64,000 nucleotides of DNA from Limnomonas spitsbergensis (lineage: Eukaryota > Chlorophyta > Chlorophyceae > Chlamydomonadales). The first letter of the stretch is position 1. Each line of letters starts with the position of its first letter. The stretch spans positions 744,001 to 808,000 of the forward strand of contig JAYJMM010000028.1 in NCBI GenBank assembly GCA_037349105.1. The letters run 5' to 3'. Shown one piece after another: positions 34,845-47,396 of this stretch. The position numbers were made by a program, and so were the translations under genes. The notes under the pieces were generated by a model. That model did not search any database. It was not told the DNA's origin and saw nothing but the letters and a program-made list of their open reading frames with translations.

Positions 34845-35814
34845 AGGTCACCGAACGTAGGCAAGACAAACAGAGAAGGAACGGTTAAGATGACATAGGA
34901 ATTCGGCTGGCACAAAAAGTGTGATATCACGTGTCCCTCCAAGACGGGCCAGGCCTGACGTGATGTCTGCCTCGGGGATGCTAAAAGCGCTATACCTTCA
35001 TCCGCCAAACACTGAAAACCCTACCCAAAATCTGGAGCACTTGGGCTACTGACGACGTTCGTAACTAGTCACCGAACGTAGGCAAGACAAACAAAGAAGA
35101 AACAAGAGTTCGGCTGGCACAGAAAGTGTGATGTCACGTGTCCCTCCAAGACGGGCCAGGCCTGACGCGACGTCTGCCTCGGGGACGCAGTGCACCCTAA
35201 AAGCGCTATGACCTCACCCGCCAAACCCTTAAAAACCTCTTCGTATGGCGAGGCACTTGGGCTACTGACGACGTTCGTAGGTCACCGAACGTAGGCAAGA
35301 CAAACAAAGAAGGAACGGTCAGAATGAAACATAAGTTCGACTGGCACAAAATGTGTGATGTCACGTGTCCCTGACGTCACGTCCGACTGCCTGCCTCGGG
35401 AACGCAGTGCACCCTAAAAGCACTATGACCTCCTCCGCCAAACCCTAAAAACCTACTCAAAATCTGGGGCATTTGGGCTACTGACGACGTTCGTAACTAG
35501 GTCGCCGAACGTAGGCAAAACAAACAGAGAAGGAACGGTCAGGATGAAACAAGAGTTCGACTGCTGGCACAAAAAGTGTGATGTCACGTGTCCCTGACGT
35601 CACGTCCAACTGCCTGCCTCGGGGACGTAGTTTACCCTAAAAGCGCTATGACCTCCTCCGCCAAACCCCGAAAAACCTCGACGTACGGCGGAGCACTTGG
35701 GCTACTGACGACGTTCGTAACTAGGATGCCGAACGTGGGCAAGACAAACAAAGAAGGAACGGTTAAGAGGAAAGAAATGTTCGCTGGCACAAAAAATGTG
35801 ATGCCACGTACCCA

Positions 35815-36290
35815 GTGACGTGCGATTACGCCGTAATCCGATTTGTGTGTAAGTAATTACGGTCGAATACGGCGTAACACGTAATTGCGCGCAAGTAAGG
35901 CTTTTTAGGTTATACGCAATTAAGAGCGAGCTGTAATCTAGACCACAAGCACGTTCTAGTAGATTTCTGGCTTCGAAGGACATCAGTCATACATTTTCGA
36001 AGGTGGGAAGTTGCGGATGGTTGTGCGTCAACTCATAGGAAGATATCGTGAAGATCAGAACAACTTCCACGTTAACGTGTCACGACTCTTCGTTAAGTGG
36101 CGGGTTGGTTCCGAGCCGAAAACCCCATTTGCGGTGCGTAACCAGGGTTTCGTCTGTGGTTACCCCGAAAGCAACTTATTGTAATTGCGGTGCAATCTAG
36201 GAACCCTGGTAAATTGCGCGCTAATTGCACCGTCACCGCAAACCGTAATTTCACGAACCGTAAGGAAGCACTGCACTGCACTGCACGTAC
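35815..36290 (-). repeat. AT-rich inverted-repeat element, copy 2, inside the satellite
   Basis: Interrupts the satellite between an upstream unit ending near 35810 and a unit resuming at about 36290. It is the reverse-complement relative of 34045-34445. Its right end reads gtaatttcacgaaccgtaag, matched in reverse complement near 28845. The outer end is followed by three cactg units. Confidence 0.65.
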
Positions 36291-39200
36291 CCCTCCAAGA
36301 CAGGCCATGCATGACGCGATGATTGCCTCGGGGACGTAGTCGACCATAAAAGCGCTATGACCTCACCCGCCAAACCCTGTAAAAACCTCCTCAATTTCTG
36401 AGGCACTTGGGCTACTGACGACGTTCGTAACTAGGATGCCGAACGTAAGCAAGACAAACAAAGAAGGAACGGTCAAGAAGAAAGAAAGGTCCGACAGACA
36501 CAAAAAGTGTGATGTTACGATTTGTATGAATCCCTCCAAGACGGGCCAAGTCTGATGCGACGTTTGCCTCGGGGACGCAGTCGACCCTAAAAGCGCTGTG
36601 ACCTCTTCCGCCAAACCCTGAAAAACCTGACACCATAATCTGAGGCACTTGGGCTACTGACGACATTCGTAACTAGGTCACCAAACGTAGGCAAGACAAA
36701 CAAAGAAGGAACGGTCAGGATGAAACAAGAGTTCGACTGGCACAAATAGAGTGATGTCACGTGTCCCATACGTCACGTCTGACTGCCTGCCTCGGGGACG
36801 CAGTTGACCCTGAAAACGCTATGACCTCTTCCACGAAACCCTGAAAGCCTAATCAAAATCTGGTGCATTTGGGCTACTGACGACGTTCATAACTAGGTCA
36901 CCGAACGTAGGCAAGACAAACAAAGAAGGAACGGTCAGGATGAAAATAGAGTTCGACTGGCACAAAAAGTGTGATGTCACGTGTCCCTGACGTCACGTCC
37001 GACTGCCTGCCTCGGGGACGCAGTTGACCCTGAAAACGCTATGACCTCTTCCTCCAAACCCTGAAAGCCCTAACCAAAATCTGAGGCATTTGGGCTACTG
37101 ACGACGTTCGTAACTAGGTCACCGAACGTAGGCAAGACAAACAAAGAAGGAACGGTCAGGATGAAACAAGAGTTCGACTGGCACAAAAAGTGTGATGTCA
37201 CGTGTCCCTGACGTCATGTCCGAATGCGCGCGCCTCGGGGACGTAGTGCACCCTAAAAGCGCTATGACCTCGACCACCAAACCCTGAAAAACCTGACACC
37301 AAAATCTGGAGCACTTGGGCTACATACGACGTTCGTAACTAGGATGCCGAACGTAGGCAAGACAAACAAAGAAGGAACTGTCAAGAAGAGAGACAAGTTC
37401 GGCTGGCACAAAAAGTGTGATGCCACGTATCCCTCCAACACAGGCCAAGCCTGACGCGATGATTGCCTCGGGGACGCAGTTTACCCTAAAAGCGCTATGA
37501 CCTCGACCAGCAAACCCTGAAAAACATACCCAAAATCTGGAGCACTTGGGCTACTGACGACGTTCGTAACTAGGATGCCGAACGTAGGCAAGACAAACAA
37601 AGAAGGAACGGTCAAGATGAAACACGAGTTCGACTTGCACAAAAAAGTGTGATGTCACGTTTCCCTGACGTCACGTCCGACTTCCTGCCTCGGGGACGCA
37701 GTTGACCCTGAAAACGCTATGACCTCTCCCAATAAAACCCTTAAAAACCTGACACCAAAATCTGAGGCATTTGGGCTACTGACGACGTTCGTAACTAGGT
37801 CACCGAACGTAGGCAAGACAAACAAAGAAGGAAAGGTCGAGAAGAATGAAAAGTTCAGCTGGCATAGAATGTGTGATGCCACGTATCCCTCCAAGATGGG
37901 CCAGGCCTGACGCGAAATCTGCCTTGGGGACGCAATCCACCCCAAAAGCGCTATGACCTCTTCCGCCAAACCCTGAAAAACCTGACATCAAAATCTGGAG
38001 CACTTGGGCTACTGACGACGTTCGTAACAAGATGAGGGATGCCACGTATGTCGTATCCCTCCTAAGTACAACGGGCCAGGCCTGACACAACGTCATGTCC
38101 GACGTCACGTCCGACTGCATGCCTCGGGGACGCAGTCGACCCTAAAAGCGCTATGACCTCTTCCACCAAACCCTGAAAGCCCTCGCCAAAATATGGAGCA
38201 CTTGGGCTACTGACGACGTCCGTAACTAGGATGCCGAACGTAGGCAAGACAAACAAAGAAGGAACGGTCAAGATGAAACAAGTGTTCGGCTGGCACAAAA
38301 GTGTGATGTCACGTGTCCCTGACGTCACGTCTGACAGTCTGCCTCGGGGACGCAGTTTACCCTAAAAGCGCTATGACCTCCTCCGCCAAACCCTGAAAAA
38401 ACTGACACCAAAATCTGGGGCATTTGGGCTACTGACGACGTTCGTAACTAGGATGCCGAACGTAAGCAAGACAAACAAAGAAGGAACGGTCAAGAAGAAA
38501 GAAAAGCCCGACATACATAAAAAGTGTGATGTTACGATTTGTATGAATCCCTCCAAGACGGGCCAAGTCTGATGCGACGTTTGCCTCGGGGACGCAGTCG
38601 ACCCTAAAAGCGCTGTGACCTCTTCCGCCAAACCCTGAAAAATCTGACACCATAATCTGAGGCACTTGGGCTACTGACGACGTTCGTAACTAGGTCACCA
38701 AACGTAGGCAAGACAAACAAAGAAGGAACGGTCAGGATGAACTAGGATGCTGAACGTACGCAAGACAAACAAAGAAGGAACAGTCAAGAAGAGAGACAAG
38801 TTCGGCTGGCACAAAAAGTGAGATGCCACGTATCCCCCCAACACAGGCCAAGCCTGACGGGGCACGGGGGACGCGCGCCTCGGGGACGCAGTTTACCCTA
38901 AAAGCGCTATGACCTCGACCAGCAAACCCTGAAAAACCTCGACGCATGGCGGAGCACTTGGGCTACTGACGACGTTCGTAAACTAGGGTGCCGAACGTAG
39001 GCAAGACAAACAAAGAAGGAACGGTCAAGAAGAAAGAAGAGTTCGGGTCGCACAAAAAGTGTGATGTCACACGTCCCTGACGTCACGTCCGACTGCCTGC
39101 CTCGGGGACGCAGTGCACCCAAAAGCGCTAAGACCTCGACCAGCAAACCCTGTAAACCTGGCACCGAAATCTGAGGCATCTGGGCTACTGACGACGTTCG

Positions 39201-42200
39201 TAACAAGAGTTCGACTGGCACAAAAAGTGTGATGTCACGCGTCCCTGACTTCACGTCCGACTGCCTGCCTCGGGGACGCAGTTGACCCTGAAAACGCTAT
39301 GACCCCCTCCACCAAACCCTGAAAACCCTCGCCAAAATCTGAGGCATTTGGGCTACTGACGACGTTCGTAACTAGGTCACCGAACGTAGGCAAGACACAC
39401 AAAGAAGGAAACAAGAGTTCGACTAGCACAAAAAGTGTGATGTCACGTGTCCCAGACGATACGTCCGACTGCCGGCCTTGGGGACGCAGTTGACCCTGAA
39501 AACGCTATGACCTCTTCCACGAAACCCTGACAGCCCTAACCAAAATCTGAGGCACTTGGGCTACTGACGACGTTCGTAACTAGGTCACCGAACGTAGGCA
39601 AGACAAACAAAGAAGGAACGGTCAGGATGAAACAAGAGTTCGACTGGCACAAAAAGTGTGATGTCACGTGTCCCTGACGTCACGTCCGACTGCCTGCCTC
39701 GGGGACGCAGTTGACCCTGAAAACGCTTTGACCTCTTCCACCAAACCCTAAAAGCCGTAACCAAAATCAGAGGCATTTGGGCTACTGACGTCGTTCGTAA
39801 CTAGGTCACCGAACGTAGGCAAGACAAACAAAGAAGGAACGGTCAGGATGACACAATAGTCCGACTGGCACAAAAAGTGTGATGTCACGCGTCCCTGACT
39901 TTACGTCCGACTGCCTGCCTCGGGGACGCAGTTTACCCTAAAAGCGCTATGACCTCTTCTGCCAAACCCTGTTAACCTGGCACCAAAATCTGAGGCACTT
40001 GGGCTACTGACGACGTTCGTAACTAGGTCACCGAACGTAGGCAAGACAAACAAAGAAGGAACGGTCAGGATGAAACAAGAGTTCGACTGGCACAAAAAGT
40101 GTGATGTCACGTGTCCCTGACGTCACGTCCGAATGCCTGCCTCGGGGACGCAGTTGACCCGGAAAACGCTATGACCTCTTCCTCCAAACCCTGAAAGCCC
40201 TAACCAAAATCTGAGGCATTTGGGCTACTGACGACGTTCGTAACTAGGATGCCGAACGTAGGCAAGACAAACAAAGAAGGAACTGTCAAGAAGAGAGACA
40301 AGTTCGGCTGGCACAAAAAGTGTGATGCCACGTATCCCTCCAACACAGGCCAAGCCTGACGCGATGATTGCCTCGGGGACGCAGTTTACCCTAAAAGCGC
40401 TATGACCTCGACCAGTAAACCCTGAAAAACATACCCAAAATCTGGAGCACTTGGTTTAATGACGACGTTCGTAACTAGGATGCCGAACGTAGGCAAGACA
40501 AACAAAGAAGGAACGGTCAAGATGAAACAAGTGTTCCGCTGGCACAAAAGTGTGATGTCACGTTTCCCTGACGTCACGTCCGACTTCCTTCCTCGGGGAC
40601 GCTGTTGACCCTGAAAACGCTATGACCTCCTCCGCCAAACCCTAAAAAAAACTGAAACCAAAATCTGGGGCATTTGGTCTACTAACGACGTTCGTAACTA
40701 GGTCACCGAAAGTAGGCAAGACAAACAAAGAAGGAACGGTCAAGAAGAAAGAAAGGTCCGACAGACACAAAAAGTGTGATGTTACGATTTGTATGAATCC
40801 CTCCAAGACGGGCCAGGTCTGATGCGACGTTTGCCTCGGGGACGCAGTCGACCCTAAAAGCGCTGTGACCTCTTCCGCCAAACCCTGAAAAACCTGACAC
40901 CATAATCTGAGGCACTTGGGCTACTGACGACGTTCGTAACTAGGTCACCAAACGTAGGCAAGACAAACAAAGAAGGAACGGTCAGGATGAAACAAGAGTT
41001 CGACTGGCACAAAAAGTGTGATGTCACGTGTCCCAGACGTCACGTCCGACTGCCTGCCTCGGGGACGCAGTTGACCCTGAAAACGCTATGACCTCTTCCA
41101 CCAAACCCTAAAAGCCGTAACCAATATCTGAGGCATTTGGGCTACTGACGACGTTCGTAACTAGGTCACCGAACGTAGGCAAGACAAACAAAGAAGGAAC
41201 GGTCAGGATGAAACAAGAGTCCCATTGGCACAAAAAGTGTGATGTCACGCGTCCCTGACTTCACGTCCGACTGCCTGCCTCGGGGACGCAGTTTACCCTA
41301 AAAGCGCTATGACCTCTTCCGCCAAACCCTGTTAACCTAGCACCAAAATCTGAGGCACTTGGGCTACTGACGACGTTCGTAACTAGGTCACCGAACGTAG
41401 GCAAGACAAACAAAGAAGGAACGGTCAGGATGAAACAAGAGTTCGACTGGCACAAAAAGTGTGATGTCACGTGTCCCTGACGTCACGTCCGACTGCCTGC
41501 CTCGGGGACGCAGTTGACCCTGAAAACGCTATGACCTCTTCCACCAAACCCTAAAAGCCGTAACCAAAATCAGAGGCATTTGGGCTACTGACGTCGTTCG
41601 TAACTAGGTCACCGAACGTAGGCAAGACAAACAAAGAAGGAACGGTCAGGATGACACAATAGTCCGACTGGCACAAAAAGTGTGATGTCACGCGTCCCTG
41701 ACTTTACGTTCGACTGCCTGCCTCGGGGACGCAGTTTACCCTAAAAGCGCTATGACCTCTTCTGCCAAACCCTGTTAACCTGACACCAAAATCTGAGGCA
41801 CTTGGGCTACTGACGACGTTCGTAACTAGGTCACCGAACGTAGGCAAGACAAACAAAGAAGGAACGGTCAGGATGAAACAAGAGTTCGACTGGCACAAAA
41901 AGTGTGATGTCACGTGTCCCTGACGTCACGTCCGACTGCCTGCCTCGGGGACGCAGTTGACCCTGAAAACGCTATGACCTCTTCCACCAAACCCTGAAAG
42001 CCCTAACCAAAATCTGAGGCATTTGGGCTACTGACGACGTTCGTAACTAGGTCACCGAACGTTGGCAAAACAAACAAAGAAGGAACGGTCAGGATGAAAC
42101 AAGAGTTCGACTGGCACAAAAAGTGTGATGTCACGTGTCCCTGACGTCATGTCCGAATGCGCGCGCCTCGGGGACGTAGTGCACCCTAAAAGCGCTATGA

Positions 42201-45200
42201 CCTCGACCACCAAACCCTGAAAAACCTGACACCAAAATCTGGAGCACTTGGGCTACAGACGACGTTCGTAACTAGGATGCCGAACGTAGGCAAGACAAAC
42301 AAAGAAGGAACTGTCAAGAAGAGAGACAAGTTCGGCTGGCACAAAAAGTGTGATGCCACGTATCCCTCCAACACAGGCCAAGCCTGACGCGATGATTGCC
42401 TCGGGGACGCAGTTTACCCTAAAAGCGCTATGACCTCGACCAGTAAACCCTGAAAAACATACCCAAAATCTGGAGCACTTGGGCTAATGACGACGTTCGT
42501 AACTAGGATGCCGAACGTAGGCAAGACAAACAAAGAAGGAACGGTCAAGATGAAACAAGTGTTCCGCTGGCACAAAAGTGTGATGTCACGTTTCCCTGAC
42601 GTCACGTCCGACTTCCTTCCTCGGGGACGCTGTTGACCCTGAAAACGCTATGACCTCCTCCGCCAAACCCTGAAAAAACTGAAACCAAAATCTGGGGCAT
42701 TTGGGCTACTAACGACGTTCGTAACTAGGTCACCGAAAGTAGGCAAGACAAACAAAGAAGGAACGGTCAAGAAGAAAGAAAGGTCCGACAGACACAAAAA
42801 GTGTGATGTTACGATTTGTATGAATCCCTCCAAGACGGGCCAGGTCTGATGCGACGTTTGCCTCGGGGACGCAGTCGACCCTAAAAGCGCTGTGACCTCT
42901 TCCGCCAAACCCTGAAAAACCTGACACCATAATCTGAGGCACTTGGGCTACTGACGACGTTCGTAACTAGGTCACCAAACGTAGGCAAGACAAACAAAGA
43001 AGGAACGGTCAGGATGAAACAAGAGTTCGACTGGCACAAAAAGTGTGATGTCACGTGTCCCAGACGTCACGTCCGACTGCCTGCCTCGGGGACGCAGTTG
43101 ACCCTGAAAACGCTATGACCTCTTCCACCAAACCCTAAAAGCCGTAACCAATATCTGAGGCATTTGGGCTACTGACGACGTTCGTAACTAGGTCACCGAA
43201 CGTAGGCAAGACAAACAAAGAAGGAACGGTCAGGATGAAACAAGAGTCCCATTGGCACAAAAAGTGTGATGTCACGCGTCCCTGACTTCACGTCCGACTG
43301 CCTGCCTCGGGGACGCAGTTTACCCTAAAAGCGCTATGACCTCTTCCGCCAAACCCTGTTAACCTAGCACCAAAATCTGAGGCACTTGGGCTACTGACGA
43401 CGTTCGTAACTAGGTCACCGAACGTAGGCAAGACAAACAAAGAAGGAACGGTCAGGATGAAAATAGAGTTCGACTGGCACAAAAAGTGTGATGTCACGTG
43501 TCCCTGACGTCACGTCCGACTGCCTGCCTCGGGGACGCAGTTGACCCTGAAAACGCTATGACCTCTTCCACCAAACCCTGAAAGCCCTAACCAAAATCTG
43601 AGGCATTTGGGCTACTGACGACGTTCGTAACTAGGTCACCGAACGTAGGCAAGACAAACAAAGAAGGAACGGTCAGGATGAAACAAGAGTTCGACTGGCA
43701 CAAAAAGTGTGATGTCACGTGTCCCTGACGCCACGTCCGAATGCGCGCGCCTCGGGGACGCAGTTGACCCTGAAAACGCTATGACCTCGACCAGCAAACC
43801 CTGGGAAAAAAAACCCAAAATCTGAGGCATTTGGGCTACTGACGACGTTCGTAAATAGGATGCCGAACGTAGGCAAGACAAACAAAGAAGGAACGGTCAA
43901 GATGAAACACGAGTTCGACTTGCACAAAAAAGAGTGATGTCACGTTTCCTTGACGTCACGTCCGACTTCCTGCCTCGGGGACGCAGTTGACCCTGAAAAC
44001 GCTATGACCTCTCCCAACAAAACCCTAAAAAACCTGACACCAAAATCTGAGGCATTTGGGCTACTGACGACGTTCGTAACTAGGTCACCGAACGTAGGCA
44101 AGACAAACAAAGAAGGAAAGGTCGAGAAGAATGAAAAGTTCAGCTGGCATAGAATGTGTGATGCCACGTATCCCTCCAAGACGGGCCAGGCCTGACGCGA
44201 AATCTGCCTTGGGGACGCAATCCACCCCAAAAGCGCTATGACCTCTTCCGCCAAACCCTGAAAAACCTGACATCAAAATCTAGAGCACTTGGGCTACTGA
44301 CGACGTTCGTAACAAGATGAGGGATGCCACGTATGTCGTATCCCTCCTAAGTACAACGGGCCAGGCCTGACACAACGTCATGTCCCAGACATCACGTCCG
44401 ACTGCATGCCTCGGGGACGCAGTCGACCCTAAAAGCGCTATGACCTCTTCCACCAAACCCTGAAAGCCCTCGACAAAATATGGAGCACTTGGGTTACTGA
44501 CGACGTCCGTAACTAGGATGCCGAACGTAGGCAAGACAAACAAAGAAGGAACGGTCAAGATGAAACAAGTGTTCGGCTGGCACAAAAGTGTGATGTCACG
44601 TGTCCCTGACGTCACGTCCGACTGTCTGCCTCGGGGACGCAGTTTACCCTAAAAGCGCTATGACCTCCTCCGCCAAACCCTGAAAAACTGACACCAAAAT
44701 CTGGGGCATTTGGGCTACTGACGACGTTCGTAACTAGGTCACCAAACGTAGGCAAGACAAACAAAGAAGGAACGGTCAGGATGAAACAAGAGTTCGACTG
44801 GCACAAAAAGAGTGATGTCACGTGTCCCAGACGTCACGTCCGACTGCCTGCCTCGGGGACGCAGTTGACCCTGAAAACGCTACGACCTCCTCCACCAAAC
44901 CCTGAAAGCCTAACCAAAATCTGAGGCATTTGGGCTACTGACGACGTTCGTAACTAGGTCACCGAACGTAGGCAAGACAAACAAAGAAGGAACGGTCAGG
45001 ATGAAACAAGAGTTCGACTGGCACAAAAAGCGTGATGTCACGTGTCCCTGACGTCCGGTCCGACTGCCTGCCTCGGGGACGCAGTTGACCCTGAAAACGC
45101 TATGACCCCCTCCACCAAACCCTGAAAGCCCTAACCAAAATCTGAGGCATTTGGGCTACGGACGACGTTCGTAACTAGGTCACCGAACGTAGGCAAGACA

Positions 45201-45329
45201 AACAAAGAAGGAAAGGTCGAGAAGAATGAAAAGTTCAGCTGGCATAGAATGTGTGATGCCACGTATCCCTCCAAGACGGGCCAGGCCTGACGCGAAATCT
45301 GCCTTGGGGACGCAATCCACCCCAAAAGC

Positions 45330-45334
45330 GCTAT
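45330..45334. repeat. Target-site duplication, left (GCTAT)
   Basis: The satellite context aagcgctat stops here and the element starts. The same five bases follow the other end at 63465-63469. The uninterrupted unit (aaaagcgctatgacctcttc) is present near 37946 and 44230. Length could be called 4-6 bp because element and flank share bases. Confidence 0.8.
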
Positions 45335-45577
45335 GTCGCACCATAAAGCAGTAATCGTGCCAAAATGGTGTAAGCTGTCCTTACTGCCTTAGAGAGGCTC
45401 AAACTACTCACAACTAAGGTTCAACACCTGTACATACGTGCCTCTTGTACTACACTGCTGAGGTACAAGGGCTGTAAAGGGGTAACTTGGTACAGCGTAC
45501 CGCATAAGAGCTAAGGCTGGGATAAGGCTGGCCTGCCCGGGCGCCCCTAGCTGTGGGTACCGCCCCTACTTTACTCG
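45335..45577 (-). repeat. Terminal repeat A, outer copy
   Basis: 243 bp, from gtcgcaccataaagcag to cccctactttactcg. By eye identical to 46221-46463. It is fused directly to B at 45576-45578, so B+A on the coding strand forms one complete 883-bp repeat ending at the target duplication. Confidence 0.9.
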
Positions 45578-46217
45578 CGATGGTTGCTTCGGGTCCGTGG
45601 TGGACTTCTTCCCCACTGAGTGGCGGACACCTACGGGCGGACTCAGCGTCTACACGCTGGCCGCGAATGCGCAGCGCGTTAAGCTGTGGTTGGAACTTCT
45701 AGGTGACAGGCGTGGAGCTGGTCGCTTGTAGAGCTGCGACTAAAGGCCTGTCGGGTAGCGAACCCTGCAGGTCGTTATGAGTCACTTACCGCGTGTAGCG
45801 GGCGGAGCCGTAGCCGTAGACTGCGGACGACGTAGTCCTAGGCAGGGCTGGGCTTCGGGCTAGGTGTTCTCGTGCTTGCTAGAAGGCGGGGTCGCTGTTC
45901 TAGGCTTGACTGGCTTAGTGGTACTGGCTTTGATGCACTTCACTGGTTAGGTCTCCGAGATCTAGCCGGTGCTGGTTACAAATAGAGGCCTGTCCACTTA
46001 AAAGGAACGAAGTGAACGTCAAGCGTGCAAGCCGGGATTCAAAGGTCCCGGCAAGCCCTATGCACTGAGTACGGGAAACCCTGCCTCAGACCTTCCCGAA
46101 AGTGGGAAGCTGGGCTCCTAACCCTAAAAAGGGGCTCCGCAGGGAAGCTGCGGAGTCTACGGGGACGCGTCAGCGGTCCCTACGGTTTTGGCACGTATAC
46201 TGCATTATACTGTGACA
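45576..46217 (-). repeat. Terminal repeat B, left copy
   Basis: 642 bp, from cgcgatggttgcttcgg to cattatactgtgaca. Pairs with 62823-63464; visible differences are one A/T change in the poly(A)-like run near 46125 and one T/C change near 46211. Contains a perfect short hairpin (gctccgcagggaagctgcgg) near 46132-46152 and a gccggga...tcccggc stem near 46031-46052. Confidence 0.9.
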
Positions 46218-46220
46218 GCT

Positions 46221-46463
46221 GTCGCACCATAAAGCAGTAATCGTGCCAAAATGGTGTAAGCTGTCCTTACTGCCTTAGAGAGGCTCAAACTACTCACAAC
46301 TAAGGTTCAACACCTGTACATACGTGCCTCTTGTACTACACTGCTGAGGTACAAGGGCTGTAAAGGGGTAACTTGGTACAGCGTACCGCATAAGAGCTAA
46401 GGCTGGGATAAGGCTGGCCTGCCCGGGCGCCCCTAGCTGTGGGTACCGCCCCTACTTTACTCG
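46221..46463 (-). repeat. Terminal repeat A, inner copy
   Basis: Second copy of A, lying between the purine tract and the left B. The B/A junction here reads gacagctgtc, a 10-bp palindrome in which the two element termini (GACA and TGTC) are joined with two extra bases. This is what a joined-end circle junction would look like. Confidence 0.9.
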
Positions 46464-46476
46464 CCCCCCGCTCCTC
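46464..46476 (-). promoter_or_regulatory. Candidate polypurine tract
   Basis: On the coding strand gaggagcgggggg directly precedes the inner A repeat. Position and composition fit the primer of plus-strand DNA synthesis in LTR retroelements. It implies that the 3' repeat block begins at A. Confidence 0.6.
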
Positions 46477-47396
46477 ACGAAACGCACACCGGGCGTGCGT
46501 GGGGAGCCGGACTAGGGGTGGTACTGAAACTGAGATCGGAAAAATATGTACACGCAGAACTGGTCAGTTCCCTAACACGGAACCCTCCTAAACACCTGAC
46601 TGCAATCCAACCAGTCGGTTTGAACAAAAGAAATCCACTGAAGAAAATCCACTGCAGGAAATTAACACAAGGAAATTCACCAAAGAATACTCACTGAAAC
46701 CCGTGGCGAACCCTAGGTCCAACCAAGGTACCGAAAACTCGACTCAGGCCTCTGGGTTCCCGGTCTCTTTCTGGCCTGATCAGGGCATACAGAATCCGGT
46801 ACCTTCACCATTGTCACGCTTGTTTGGAAGTCAAGAAAGGGTCAGAACCCCTGAAAAACCATCAGAACTACGGGAAGCCAGCGGCCATCAGAATCCATCA
46901 GAAATTGTCAGAATCCCTCAGAAATCAGAACGCATCGGAAACCATCAGAAACCAGAATCCCACAGAAACCACCAGAAATCAGAAGTCAGAAATTATCAGA
47001 CATCAGAACGCATCAGACCATCCGAAACCTGCACTCCTCAGAGACCATCAGAAATCAGAAGTCAGAAATTATCAGACATCAGAACGCATCAGACCATCAG
47101 AAACCTGCACTCCTCAGAGACCATCAGAAATCTACAGCGGGTCGCATGAGAATGAACCGAATCTTCAGTGGGGCTCATCCGGGCCTACAGACTTCTCCTG
47201 TTATTCAACCCTCAGCTCTTCATAGGAACACGGAAACCCGCTGCTCTCGCCCCACTGCACCGTTGACACCTGGCCCTAAGCTACAGGAGACGTGTGCAGT
47301 AGCAGCGGTGCTTCTCCCCACCCGCCTCTACAGGTGGCTGGCCCTGTGGCGGTTCTATGGCTATTATCCTTCCCTGTCCCCCTTGGCTGTCTGCCC
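46477..47396 (-). other. Element 3' untranslated region with short repeats
   Basis: Between the large ORF stop and the purine tract. 46850-47135 is built from loose catcagaaa-type repeats and contains a 76-bp direct duplication (units starting near 46973 and 47049). No ORF on the element strand. Confidence 0.7.

Larger units (their letters stand above)
34845..45334. repeat. Tandem satellite, about 222-bp unit, left block
   Basis: About 45 units, spaced 220-231 bp where I measured the recurring actgacgacgttcgtaacta landmark. Each unit carries cgaacgtaggcaagacaaac, aaagaaggaacggtcaggat, a gtgatgtcacgtgtccctga segment, tgcctcggggacgcag, and two telomere-like accct(a/g)aaa sites. Variant units recur in blocks: the nine-unit stretch from about 40242 recurs about 2,028 bp later (from 42270), and blocks near 37.57-38.4 kb recur near 43.86-44.7 kb, showing higher-order organisation. 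Short - strand ORFs repeat in each unit but contain stops and are not genes. Confidence 0.92.

Noticed and set aside
35500..45330. Many similar - strand ORFs of 60-110 codons with a shared FxLTVPSLFVLPTFGDLVTN-like peptide
   Set aside because: The peptide is one frame of the satellite unit. Each unit has stops and frameshifts, and there is no start or splice logic. Treated as satellite, not genes.
46031..46052. tRNA gene or T-arm in repeat B (gccggga...tcccggc hairpin)
   Set aside because: The loop does not match the T-loop consensus and no acceptor, D or anticodon arms surround it.
45335..46217. Ordinary long terminal repeats at both ends
   Set aside because: The right end has only B before the internal region and the satellite resumes directly outside it; the left end has A-B-A. 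Plain LTRs cannot describe this.
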